This document shows, piece by piece, positions 1-27,898 of a stretch of 64,000 nt of DNA. The stretch's first letter is position 1. Each line of letters begins with the position of its first letter. Both the position numbers and the translations under genes were made by a program. The DNA comes from Euglena gracilis (Eukaryota > Euglenida > Euglenophyceae > Euglenales): NCBI GenBank assembly GCA_039621445.1, contig CP154957.1:16252595-16316594 (forward strand), given 5' to 3'. The notes beneath the pieces are model-generated. The model made no database searches, had not been told where the DNA came from, and saw nothing but the letters and a program-made list of their open reading frames with translations.

Positions 1-3000
1 TTTAAGGTGTGTCACCTCCCCCCCCCCATAAGCTGTCGTCTCAGGCACAAGCTGTCGTCTCGGGGGACTGTCAGGGTCTTGGGAAAATGTTTGAACAACA
101 CGGGCTTGAATTCTTCTATTGGGCCCTTTGGACGACTTGGTGGCCCTTGGGAGTTTTCTCAAAACCGAATTTATATCCCTGCCAATTCACACAACGGCCC
201 AGTCAATGCATACCCATCGGTGCTTAATGTCTCATAAAGCAAACAAGGGGACAAATTCTGTGGCCACAAACAATGCTTGGCTACACTGGGGCTGCCGGGA
301 AAATCGCAAGTGTAGAGGAGGGACCTTCTCCACTTCTACTTCACACAAAATGTTATTGCTTAAGGACCCAGGAGGGGGGTCCACTGGTTAGCCATTTGCC
401 ACCAGCTAGATTCTCCCTCCCCTCCTGGTTCAAACTTCCTCCGGCGCTGTGCGCCCAGGTAGAAATGAGGTTTTTAATAAGGTTTTTTTTTTGCCAAAAA
501 TGGGCATTTTTGGCAAGTTTTTGGGGTCAAAACACTCGGCACCCAAAATTAATTTTTGGCAATTTTTATGTGACTGGGCATCATCAAAAACGCCATTTTT
601 TGATAAATTTTGCCTAACATTGCCAAATTGGGGGGTTTTTGGGGCTGTCGCAATTCCTCAACTCAAAAACCCGTCCCCATTTATACCCCCCCCCCTTCGG
701 CTGACCGACCAAACCAGATCCTGTCCCCAGGGGGTTATAAGTGGGGGGCTGCTGAGCTCTTATCCCTTTATGGGTCAGAGCGAAGCTTACCAGGGGGAAA
801 GCCCCCCTTTTTGACCCCCCCCCTCGGGGCCACCTCGGGAGAACCAAGGTTTTCGGTATGAACCGACTCCGCCGAAGGAAGTTGCCTTGGAGAGAAATAT
901 CCCCATTGGTCCCCCGCATCTCTCGATACCCCACATTAATCCTAATTTTGTATCTGGCCCGAGTTACGCCCGTTTTAACGGGCCTAAGTCCAAAAAGGGA
1001 CCGTAAAACGGGGTGTTTCTGCCAGCAAGAAAACATAGATAAATGATGGAAAGTTCTTCGTCAGGGGTGGGGGTCATCAGGGGGGAATTGATATCCCCAA
1101 TTTCCGCATTTCCCCCCCGCTATTTTTCCTTAATATTTCTACTATTTTTTCCCTTTCTGCAATTCTCCACATGATCCTGAAATGGAAGGCGAAATGAGTT
1201 TCGCCATTTATTGAACATCTCACAAGGGGACCCAGGTGTTTTTTTGTTATTTTGTTGTAAATTTGCCAAATTTGCCAAATTTTACCAATTTTGACACTAT
1301 TTGGCAATTTCTGGGCCTTTTTTACATTTTCCCCCAATTTCTGCTTGGCGTCCTGGACCAGATTTTTTAGACAAAGTTTTTGGCATTTTTTTTCCATTTT
1401 TGAGTTTTTCACCAGAGAATTCAATTTCCACAATCAGCATGTTCCCAAAATTTCAAAAATCATGCTTTTGAACCTTTTTGTTGAGAAAAATGTGAATAAT
1501 GGCTCAAAATTCACCTATGTTGCAAAATGAGTTTTTCCAGTGTGCGCATCTGCACAGATGTGAGAGACGCAGGCAAATACCCTTGTTGTGACAAGGTCAA
1601 TGCTGAAGTGGCCGTAGCAGACTCTGAGGTCAATGATGAGGAAGAGGCATTGCCTTCCTTGGCCAATGGCGTCAATGTGCTCAAACTTGACAATTGACTC
1701 AATGGTGCTTGATCAGTGCAAGAACTGGAAGCTGTTTTGCATAAAAATTTCCAGTCCCCAATCTAAATTACCTCCAGCAGAAGTGTAACCCTCCCCAAAT
1801 TATAACCAGGTTTTGAATAGTGCTGAGCTCTTTCCATTGCGCGGTTTTTCACTGTAAAACCGAAAACGTGGCTCGGACGCAGAGGCGGAAGAAATTTTCG
1901 GTACATTTTGGGGCTCATTTTTGGCTCAAAAACAGTTTTCCCAGGTCCGGAAGGCCAAAAACCATCTTTTTGGGTGAAAAAAAAAAATTCGATTTTTCGA
2001 TTTTTTTGACCCGTTTTTGACCCAAAGTCAACGGGTTTGGGGCAAAAGGGGGGGGGGGGGGGGGGGGGGTCGAAAAACGCTCATTTTCGGCTCAAAAACA
2101 GGGTTTTCCGGGTCCGGGAGGCCAAAAAAACATGGTTTCGGGCAAATTTTTTTCGATTTTTTTCGACTTTTTGACCCCAAAATGGTCAAAACGGCTAAGT
2201 CAAAACAAACCAAAATTGTACAAAATGGCAAAACTGGCTGAAAAAAGCCACGACTCGGGCTAGGCGGAGTTGCGGGGAAATCAAAACACGGTTAGATAGG
2301 GCATTTTAAGGGCTTCCATTCAGGTCTCCGGAAATTTCCTTTGATTCCCAACCATTTTTGAGAAATTTGAGAAAAATTGATTTTTTGAGCCAAATAATGG
2401 CCGAAAACGGCTGTTGGCAAGCCTGCTGCGCTGTTTTGGGCCGTAAATCGGCCATATTTCGGGCTAGGTGGGAAGTTGCGGGGAAATCAAAAATACCGGT
2501 AGATAGGGCGTTCCAAGGGTTTCAATTTTTGAGGTCTCCGGACATTTTCTTTGATTTTGCTTAATTTCCGAAACATCGGCTTCTTGACCCTGAAAACAGC
2601 CCAAAATGGCCCCTGAAATGGGCCGAAATTGGCCGAGAAATGGCCGTATCGGGCTACACGAAGACTTGGGGGAAAAGTAAACCATGGTTGGATAGGGCAT
2701 TCCAAGGGCTTCATTTTTTGTTCTCCGGACATTTTCTTTGATTTTGCTTCATTGTCGAGATATTTTGGAAAAACCGATTTTATTACCCAAAAAAACGACC
2801 CCCCAAAAAACGCCCAAAATGGCTGTTTTGGGCCGCAAAAGCACGCCGGAACACGGGCCAGGCGTGTCGGCAGCCAAAACGACGATTGGGGGGCGATAGA
2901 GGGCCTCCAGGGGTACATTTCGTCAGTGGGACATTTCCGGAAATAATGTACGTTTTCTCGAGATTTTTCGAAAAATCGATTTTTTGACCGATTTTTGGAC

Positions 3001-3700
3001 CCCGGCGAAATGGCAGAGTCGAAACTGGGGGGGGATTGGCTAATCCTACCAAGTTTGGACCCCTTCGTGCGTGAATAACTCGGGCCTGGCGGGGAGTTCG
3101 GGGTCAAACGGAGGTGATTCGGAAACTAGAAATCCAGTCGCTCGCGCCTGAAAAAAGAAATTCTGGGAACGGGGCCGGGGTCATGGTGATAATCCGCGGT
3201 TTTCACAGTCTACCCCGAGGGGGGGGCAACCCCCCCCTTTTCCTTGGTGGTAAGCTTCGCTCTTACCCATAAAGGGATAAGAGCTCAGCGACCCCCCGGT
3301 TTATTTGGACACTCGAAGTCGGGGGGGTCCAGGGGGATTATTTTGGCAAAATTTTTGAAGTGGAAAATTGACCCAAAAACCCCTCCACAGGCTCCAATGG
3401 TCACTTTTTTTTGGCATTTTGGGGCTTTTTTTGAAAGATTGTTGCTTATTTGGAATATTTTCTGCACCAATTTCATCCATTTTTGTGATATTTTTTTTGC
3501 AACGTTTCTGTTGGTTTTTTTTCTCTCTTTTTTTCCCCTTTGCCTTCACTTTATCATTTGGGCAGCCGAAGTCGGTCCTCAGGGGGGGGTTATTATTTGG
3601 GGGGTGTTTATTTTTGGGCTGGGTTTACTAGTTCCCAAAAACTGCAATTCTGCAACTTTTCCACATGTGACACATTAAACCGAAGGATCCCTGCACTTCA
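1..3700. repeat. Repeat-rich stretch with no convincing gene
   Basis: No GC-rich coding exon is visible before about 3.70 kb. The stretch holds long T/A runs, poly-G (2049-2069) and, from about 1880 to 3200, blocks that recur in reverse complement near 52.5-54.9 and 58.0-59.0 kb. These recurring blocks include motifs about gggtc(a)aaaaa, fused gccaaaaa runs and a cctagcccgagat-like segment. Hairpin-bearing copies of a dispersed element lie at 751-791 and 3249-3291. A repeat end ending in CCTGGTTTATA-like sequence lies near 1800-1835 in reverse orientation. Confidence 0.6.
1527..1697 (+). CDS. Short open frame, 56 codons, doubtful
   Basis: An ATG-initiated frame runs from 1527 to a TGA at 1695-1697 inside otherwise repetitive DNA. 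Its composition is protein-like: mixed, acidic in the second half (VNDEEEALPS), with a CC pair near residue 20. Its third codon positions are not GC-rich, unlike every secure exon in this window. It could be a decayed exon of a mobile element or chance. No function is proposed. Confidence 0.15.
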   Translation: MSFSSVRICTDVRDAGKYPCCDKVNAEVAVADSEVNDEEEALPSLANGVNVLKLDN

Positions 3701-3779
3701 GCAATGACCCGGACACCTTTCACACACAGCACCTCGAGGCTCTGTTGGCTTGTCCCCCTCCCCGACCCCCCCTCCCCAG

Positions 3780-3899
3780 GGCCATCGCTTCCACTGGAAC
3801 ATCCGCTTCCAGCCCCAAGGGGCCGACGCGTTCCGCTGGGAGTGCGACGACCTCTCTGGGGGCGACGCGGCCACCGTGCACCAGATCTGGGTCCGCTGA
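3780..3899 (+). CDS. 3' terminal exon of an unidentified gene (partial)
   Basis: A pyrimidine-rich acceptor (ctccccag, AG at 3778-3779) opens a 39-codon exon that ends with TGA at 3897-3899. Codons are strongly G/C-ending, like the secure exons downstream. The peptide begins GHRFHWNIRF, continues through FRWECDDLSGGD and ends HQIWVR, rich in aromatic and charged residues. A possible preceding exon at 3703-3738 (NDPDTFHTQHLE) would join in phase through a 41-nt GC-AG intron, but that is tentative. I do not recognise the family. The 5' part of the gene must lie in, or to the left of, the repeat-rich DNA. Confidence 0.5.
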   Translation, partial: GHRFHWNIRFQPQGADAFRWECDDLSGGDAATVHQIWVR

Positions 3900-5417
3900 C
3901 CCCACCTCACCGCCGGGGCACCTCGCTGTTACAATAATATGGCCGGCACTCTGTGCTTTGGGCTTTGGTGCACTGGCCTGCCTCTCTGCGTTGCTTCCCT
4001 GCCCCGCCGCACGGTTCGTTCGTCTCCGACACTTTCTGGCCGCCCCTTTCCGGGACTGAAATTGCCCACTGTGCGTTGCCCACGGCACAGCCCGTCCCAA
4101 AAGTGGTGTCGCAGTGGGGGGGCAGAGGGCACCTCGAGGGCGCCCGGCCCGTGGGCATTTCTGATGGTGGCCCCACAACATGAACGAATGGTGCATCGGC
4201 TTTTCATTGGGATGCTCTTTGGTATTTGGTCTCTTTGAGGATTTCTTGAACCGGGGAGACCCACAAGGGCCCAGCCTGCCAGACCCTTTTCCCCAGCCAG
4301 AGCTTCTACCTGTTCTGCCCCCGCCCCCCCCCCCCAGTTGGGCAGCCCAGCTGGGCTCAGCCAAAAATTTCCGGTGCAGAAATTCATTTGAGAGAGTTCC
4401 GAGCAAGCTTGCAATGGCCTCTTTATTTTCTGAGGTTCAGGTACCAGCCGGACCCCCCCCCCCACCCTGGCTGAACCCCCACCTCCAGTGGGGTCCAGCC
4501 AGGACTTTTTTCCCAGCCGGCTGTTGGACCCCCTCCCCAGGGTTCCCAGGAAATACCCCAGTTCAGGTGGACTGAAGTCCGGGGATAGAGTGACGTCTGG
4601 GTCCCAATGCCTCAGCTCCTCAGTACCAGTACTCTGTCACCCAGCGCAAACCATCACCAAAGCTTAGTCGAGCCTGTCGTTGAAGCAACTTTCCCTGATT
4701 TTCCCGGATGACGTCTGGGAGAGGGGTTAGGGAACGAGGGCCTTTTTTCTTCTTCAAAAAAAAGTCCTTTCAAAGTGCCCTTCGGGAGGAGCCCGCTCAC
4801 CCACCGGCCCCAATGCTTCCGCTTCCGTTTCCGCTTCCTGCGCTCTGTCGGACCGATGCATTGCCAGAGCGACCTTCTGCCCACCCTGACCCACCGCCCT
4901 TCGCACCCCCCCCCCCGTTGTGTGTCCATCACTGGCCCCTGCTTCCCTGTAATCTTTGCCTCATCGTCCCAGCGAATTGCGCTCTGTCCCTAGCTGGGTC
5001 CCTACGGATGTATTTGGAGGCGGTTCGCAGCTCTTCCCGGGGAGGAACTGACTGACTCTGTGCTGTAAGCCCCCCCCCTCCAGCACCAAAAACATAAGCT
5101 ACACAAGCTGGCTTGATTTTTTTTTGAGAGGGCGGGTCACTGGAAAGCCTGTGCATTCGGACTTAGGCGGCGCATCTCGCATTTAAGCTTTTTTGGGGGG
5201 GGGGGTCGGTGTGCACATTTCTGCACATGTTGATAATTTTGACTTTGGCTCCGGCGTCACAAGAACTTTGAGCGAGAGGGGCCATGGCAGCGACGGATCC
5301 GAGCAAATTGTCGTTTTTGGCCCTGTCGCTCCCGGGTATTTTGGCCGATTCTGCTTTCTTTTGCGTGGTGGGCATGGCACAAAAACCCCAGAACCAGCCC
5401 CCCCCCCCCAAAGTGCA

Positions 5418-5598
<181 letters not shown>

Positions 5599-5697
5599 CC
5601 TGAAGTGCAAAAAAAACACCAAACCCGGTTCCTGGACCCCCATTTCTTGTGTGACAACGGCTAGCGCCAGGTGGTGTTCTGGAGGCAGGGTGGCAGG

Positions 5698-6190
5698 CAG
5701 GGGTTTTCTTAAGCCGGAGGGGACCCTATCCCCCGGGGGGGGCGCAGCCAGCCAGCAGCTCAAAACCTGCCAGCAGCCAAATTCGGGCTGGAGCCCCCAC
5801 GGGGGGGGGGGGGGGGGGGTCCGGTGAATAAAGTTGGGTCCAGCCCGGCTGGAGGCCGGGCCAGCCGGCGGCCGGCTGGCCAGCCAAATGGGCTGCCCAG
5901 CTAACCTATCCTGCATTTTTTTTCTTCAGTAATTAGGCTGTTCCTCCAGTCCCGATCCAGCCTTGATCTAGCTCCATCCAGCAAAATGTCGAAAACGGGA
6001 AAAATTTTTTTTCAGAAAATTTTGTTTTTCATCGACCCAGCCCAGCCCAGCCCCCTCCAGCCCCGGACCCCCCCCTCCCCCCCCTATACCCCCGGGGGGT
6101 CCAGCTAGCAGCTCATTTCCAGCCAGCAGCCTTTTTGCCAGCCGGAGGCTGGACCCCCCAGGGGGGGGGGGGTCCTTAAGAAAACCCCTG
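5698..6190. mobile_element. hAT-like MITE, 493 bp, 8-bp TSD
   Basis: The element starts CAGGGGTTTTCTTAAG (5698-5713) and ends with the exact inverse, CTTAAGAAAACCCCTG (6175-6190). It is flanked by the perfect 8-bp direct repeat GTGGCAGG (5690-5697 and 6191-6198). CAGGG-type termini and 8-bp target duplications are hallmarks of hAT transposons. The interior is G/C-run rich with repeated CCAGCC motifs and has no transposase frame, so it is non-autonomous. A close relative lies at 62643-63113. Confidence 0.88.
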
Positions 6191-6499
6191 GTGGCAGGTC
6201 CATCTCTTTGTGATGGTTTGCAGCGCGTTTGGAGGTTTTTGAAGTTAGTTACAAAAAGAGTGGAAATGCACAGGCAACAAAAGAACGTCGAATGCGCTGT
6301 TTGAGAACTCTGTGAGTGGTTGTTAAAGAGAGGGGTAAAGGACACAGGAGGACTGCCACCAGCCACCAGTTGATTTCGGTGGCAAGTTATCCACACAACC
6401 CCGATAATGTTTAAGACTCTTTGCCACCCACACAACAGCAACATGATGTTGGTGTGCGCGAAGGCACAAATGGACGTTGCGCATTTGCGCACACCAACC

Positions 6500-6800
6500 A
6501 CTGGCCGACGCACGGTGTGCAGCACACCATGCACACCGTGCCACACACCGTGCCACACACCATGCAGACCGTGCACACGATGCGTCTTTCAGTGCCAAAA
6601 TCTTTTCGAAAAGAATTGTCGGAAAACCAGCGCAGGATATAAAGCCATGCAAAAAATGTAAAAAAAATTGAAATTGAAATTCCATTTTTTTTCAGTCAAA
6701 TTTCATCGAAGGACGCACGGTGTGCAAGGTGTGCACGGTGTGCACAGTGTGCGGCACGGTGTGCATAATGTGCGGCACGTGGTGCACAGTGCCGCACACC
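6500..6800. repeat. Imperfect GTGCAC/CACACC foldback repeats
   Basis: Between about 6513 and 6580 the + strand carries repeated CACACCGTGC/CACACCATGC units. Between about 6713 and 6800 it carries the inverse GCACGGTGTGC units. The two blocks can pair into a long imperfect hairpin with a loop of about 130 nt. Confidence 0.6.
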
Positions 6801-8241
6801 GTACATCGGCATCCCCAGAGCCTCCTATCTCAGCATGTTTGGAGCTAAAAAATGAATGTGATGAAATCGTGGTATTCCCTCCCTTGTATTCCTGTGATGC
6901 TGGACCCCCTCTTTTGCTGGTGCTGGTTTTTTTGGGGGGCGGTCGCTGTGCACAATTACCCCAATCAACCATTCGAATGGTTGATTTGGTCAATTGTGCA
7001 AGTGAACCAAAATATATTATTTTTATGCATTTTATTTTGAAACCTTGGTAATGGGACTTCTGAGACAAGAGAGAAGAGTGGGAACAGGAAGAGAACAGGA
7101 TGTGGTGTTGTATGGTCTGTCTAAGAGGAACAAGGTGTCAGGGCATTGCATTATATGGCCCCCCTGAACACAGCGATTCAAGTCAGCTGACACGTCCATT
7201 TTCACCCAATGTGCTGTGCCTCATTTTTTGGATTAAAATACTGGGGGTAAAGGGCACTTTTAAACTCATTTTTTCAGGATAAAACCCAGAAATGCAGTTT
7301 GATGTTTCAGTGGTCAAAAATGGTTTTTCACTGGCTCAATTGCTGATGACCAAATTCAGGCCGAGACTGGCATTTAGTTGTGTTCAAATTCCTCAAAGTA
7401 TCTTTCAAGGATTTTCAAACTGCAGTAATGCCGCACCATCTAAATGATATGTGGGTTAAGTTGTACATGTGGTAGGTGTGCGCAGGTGCGCAAAGTGACC
7501 AAACAGACCATTTACACATTTGCTCAAACCTACCTCTGGCGCAATTTCACAACTCACCATTCGGCTTACACATACGACCCCTCACGTATTTGTGCAAGTG
7601 GTTGGTGTGGAAATGCGCACATTGACCATTTGTGCAAACGCGCGCACGGACCACCAAATTCTTTCTTTCTCACAAATTCAAGGTTCAGAACATCTTTTCG
7701 GGCTTGGTCTGACCTACCTGAATCTTTCCAGCAAGCATCCAAGTTCCAAGTTGATGAGGCAGCCGTTGGAAGGTTCCCAAACACCCAACTGTCAAAGTCC
7801 GTGCTTCCATGTCCCCGTCCTGTGGCACCAAATCACATCCTGCTTTCATTTTTTGGGGCTTTGGGGTCAGGTGTTGTCATTTTCAAAAAAATGTTGATTT
7901 GGGCAAATGCGCACAAATAAAAAAGATTAGTGCGAGATGTGCCGCCTAAGCCAGAGCTTTTTTAAATTCTGGCACAATTTCCCCCAGCTAAAAAGATTTT
8001 GCTTTCTGTTGTATGCTCATGTCGACACTTTGAGGTGATTTATGTGCTGTAATGCCTACAATGAAATTGTGGTTCAATGGTTGTCTCGCAAACCGTAAGT
8101 TTTTTGACCCCCAAGCAGAGACATTCTCAGTTCTTGGGGGGGGGGTGGCGGTTTGTTGGCACAGCTGACCTGCAGCTCACGGCCACGCTGCTCATTTCAT
8201 CGCGCCACTTTGCACGTTCTTACAGGTTGCCCACCACAGCC
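6800..8241. other. Non-coding spacer upstream of the CS-domain gene
   Basis: I see no exon-like sequence here. The stretch has scattered TGTGCGCA/TTTGCGCAC motifs (about 7476-7650 and 7905-7920). Just before the next gene is a TTCTTACAG acceptor-like site (AG at 8224-8225), 16 nt upstream of the start codon, a plausible spliced-leader addition site if this is a euglenid. Confidence 0.4.
8224..8225 (+). promoter_or_regulatory. Candidate trans-splice acceptor AG
   Basis: A pyrimidine-rich run ending in TTACAG stands 16 nt before the ATG at 8242. In euglenids many mRNAs receive a spliced leader at such an AG. The sequence is compatible with that, but a cDNA carrying the leader would be needed as proof. 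Confidence 0.35.
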
Positions 8242-24746
<16,505 letters not shown>

Positions 24747-26636
24747 GCCCCCCTCCCCCACCCTTGCCAGCACATACATTCCCACCGCCCACCCCCTTCA
24801 TACCCGGGGCCCCCTGCTTGTCATTTGGCCCAGACCCCTGCTACTGTGAGGCCCGGCCGTTTGCTGTAGGAATTGCCCCCCCCCCCCCTGGCAGCCCCGG
24901 CCGGCCCAAACGTGCCCAACTGAATTCCTGGCGATCATCCCCGGGGCTGCATTGGGTTTGTGCCACAAGGTGCGAGGTCCGCCATTTCGCCTGCATCACT
25001 GGGGGCACAAACCCAGGACAGCCCGCACATCGCAAGGGTCTGCCTTTCTCCTCTTCCCTCCGTCTGCCTCCAAGCCTGAACCTTGGTTGATGGAGTGCCC
25101 ACACCACTGCACATACACCCCTGGCACCTGGTCACCGCCACCAGAATCCGTTCTCTGCGACAGTCAATTCCCTCCATGTGGCAGGTTTGTTCTGGGGCCA
25201 AATTTGGCGTTGCTTGCAATGGTGTGCCACACAACGATATCCTTTCCACCCCTTTGGGTCTTCCGGTGGGGACAAGTGTCCCCCGGCCTCCTTCCCTGCC
25301 CCCAACCGTTCCCGCTGTCCAGGACCCTCAGTCTTCATCGCCTCCATTGATATCCTCTCCTGGATTCAGTTTGCGTCTTCTGGAAAATTCCATTCCCCAA
25401 TGATTGTTTGATGTTCCCAAATGAGTTCATATCAAGTTACAAATTTGAAATTCATCGCATTCATGTCATATGCAATACAGGGATTCCCGCAAGTTCGTGC
25501 CACAAACAATGGCGAATGATCACGAACCAGCATGAACTTGGGGATTTTCCAAAGTCACGCAAAATTATGAATAACCATGATTGGTCACAAGTCACCGCAA
25601 ACAACCAGCAATAATTCCGAATGCAATTTCTCATTTATGATCATTGAGACGAACTGCTATCCTGAAGAGTCTGCAACAGGTTGGGCCACAAGGACATGTT
25701 TGCATGAATGGGGAAGGATTGCAGAAACACAATGAAAATATGTTTCCGTACTCCGAAATTGGCCCAAAATGGCTGAAACGGCCAATAATGGTCCAGCAAT
25801 TAGAAAATTATGGACAATCGGCCAAAATGGATTTTGCAGGATTTGGTGAAAATTTGCCGGATTTTGCAGAAGTTTGCTATAAAAAAAGTTTGAGAATGAT
25901 GGTAGAGGTAACATGGGCAAACTGAATTTTTTTTGGCATCGTTCTTTCTTTTTTTTCTTAATTGTTGGCAACTTTGGGTTGTTTCCTTCCATTTTTGTAA
26001 TACTACAAAAGCAAAAACCAGACCTCTTTTGGTATCACGAATAATCACGAATCAGGATCAAGGGTGGTCAGCACGAGTTTGTGGGAATCCCTGTCCAATG
26101 TTTTTTTTTAATTTTTTAATTGAATGCGAGACGTTTGTTGTATTGTAAATCAAATTTCCGTCCAGTCAGATCATTGGTATTGCCCAATAGCGGTGCATAC
26201 TCAGCGAGGGCCCCAAGACAAAGGTACATCGTTTGCCCTTCTGACTCACCCTCTTTCCTGGGCTGGGTCCTGCCCGCATACCCCACGCTTCTGCTGTGGA
26301 CCTTTGCTGGGTAACCTGCCACGGAGACGCTTCCTTCCGCAGGCCTTCCTGTGGCCGCTGGCCAACACTACATTGCCAAACCGATCCGAAGCCACTACAC
26401 TCCGTCCTGCTGGTCTTCCTGCATCCAGACTGGTGCTGGAGTTTGGAATGCTTGTCAAGAAGCTTTGGTTCCCACAAAACGCACTTTTTGTTTAATATTT
26501 TTATGGATTTTTTTTGAATTTTTTGTGGCACATTTTTTGTGCAGCAACCGATCCACCGCGCAACAGTGGCTCAAAAGCACTTCCTCTTCCCTCTTTCTTT
26601 GAGTGGGTTTTTTTTTAAGGGTTTGGCAAACTGGCC
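24747..26636. other. Intergenic spacer with one TIR element
   Basis: No secure exon is seen between the CS-domain gene stop and the next candidate start. The stretch contains a 616-bp TIR element (25478-26093). Otherwise it is unique-looking, moderately pyrimidine-rich sequence. Confidence 0.5.
25478..26093. mobile_element. hAT-like TIR element, 616 bp, degenerate TSD
   Basis: The left end CAGGGATTCCCGCAAGTT... and the inverse of the right end CAGGGATTCCCACAAACT... agree at about 21 of 23 positions. The flanks are tgcaata and tccaatg, a degraded target duplication at best. CACGAA/CATGAA subterminal motifs recur inside, as in hAT elements. No transposase frame is seen. It is probably older than the other elements. 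Confidence 0.65.
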
Positions 26637-27611
26637 ATGGCCCCGACGGGTGAGGGAAATGGGTCCACCCTCACCCCAGGAGCTCGTTGCTCCGTCTTTG
26701 ATTGCCATTGCTGTGGCCTGTGCCTCTGCTCCTTCCCACATTAGGTGTTCTTCCCCTGGCCCCCCCCCGTAGTGCCCCACACTTGACCAGTCAGTCACAA
26801 AACAGAAAAACTGCCCGCCATCGTCCCTCCCGCGGTCAGGGAGGACCAACACACCTGTGAGGGACGTTTTCCACTGCCCTGCCCCTTTCCATGGGGGTCT
26901 GAGGGAGGTGTGGGGCTGGAGGAGGCAGGTTTGAGGGGCATCAGACACTGCCAGTATGACCCATCAGACACTGCATTCCCAAAGCAAGGGGTGGTGGGGG
27001 AGTTGGCACAACAATCGAGAGACGGGTAAAATGGAGGTGCCCCACAGTACCCCCTCACCCCACACCCCACCCCACAACATCCCACCCCCATGTATTTTTG
27101 CATTTGTTTTTGCATTTATTTTTGCCTTTATTTTTGTGCGCAAACTCTTTTGATCAAATCTTTTGAAAAATCAGTCCAAATCTGGACTTTCCCCAAGATT
27201 TTTCTTCGACGGACTTCGCCAGCTGACGATGCATCCGACTCATCCGAGCCAACCGCATCCATTCGCCGGGGTTCCGTCCGCAGCAGTGTGCAGCGGGGCC
27301 ACCCGGTGGGTGACAATGCCCCTCATCCCTCTCTCTGTCCCCCTCCCCACAGGAAGTCCTCCGCCCGTGGCGCTTGGTTGACGCGCATGGTGCCGAGGGG
27401 GGTCGGTCTCCTGGGCAGAATGGCCTGGCGCTCCTTCGCCAGCCGCCCATCCTGGCTCTCGTCCGCTGCGGTCCCGGCCTTCCTGGCCAGTCATGCAGAA
27501 GCCTTTTTGCATTCCAGGCAATTTGCATTCTATGATATGCGCCTGGATGCAGATGCTTTTGTTTTAATAACCCCTTGGAGGGTTTGGAGGGTTGGAGGGG
27601 GGGATGCATAA
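26637..27611 (+). CDS. Putative small gene, unknown product
   Basis: A short first exon (26637-26649, MAPT plus one base) is followed by a strong GTGAGG donor. The second exon, 27223-27305 (ADDASDSSEPTASIRRGSV...), has AG and GT borders in the right phase. A third exon follows ctccccacag. Two third-exon frames are open: starting at 27353 with stop at 27533-27535 (about 92 aa), or from 27357 with stop at 27609-27611 (about 116 aa). The second frame has better G/C-ending codons and a basic/hydrophobic segment (GLLGRMAWRSFASRPSW). An acceptor-like AG (26618-26619) lies upstream. Placement between two real genes and correct phases are the main support. No family is recognised, and the chain could be chance. 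Confidence 0.4.
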
Positions 27612-27898
27612 ATTACAGTTTTTGCAAATTGCAAGCAATTTGAAATTATTAAGCATTAAAAAGTTTAAAACCCATAAACAAACATTGAAATCCCCTGCGA
27701 CTCCCATGGTTGCCTTCAAATAAACCCAGACTCTCCAGGTTGTCGGATGAAAAATCAATCACACCCTCCCCTTTCTATGGCATGTTTGTCCCAAGTGTAT
27801 GGGGCGCCAGCCCCTGGAATTTTTATTAATGATGCAATAATTTATTTATTTGCATTTAGTTTTATTTGCATAATTTACTGCGTAATGTAATAATAAAA

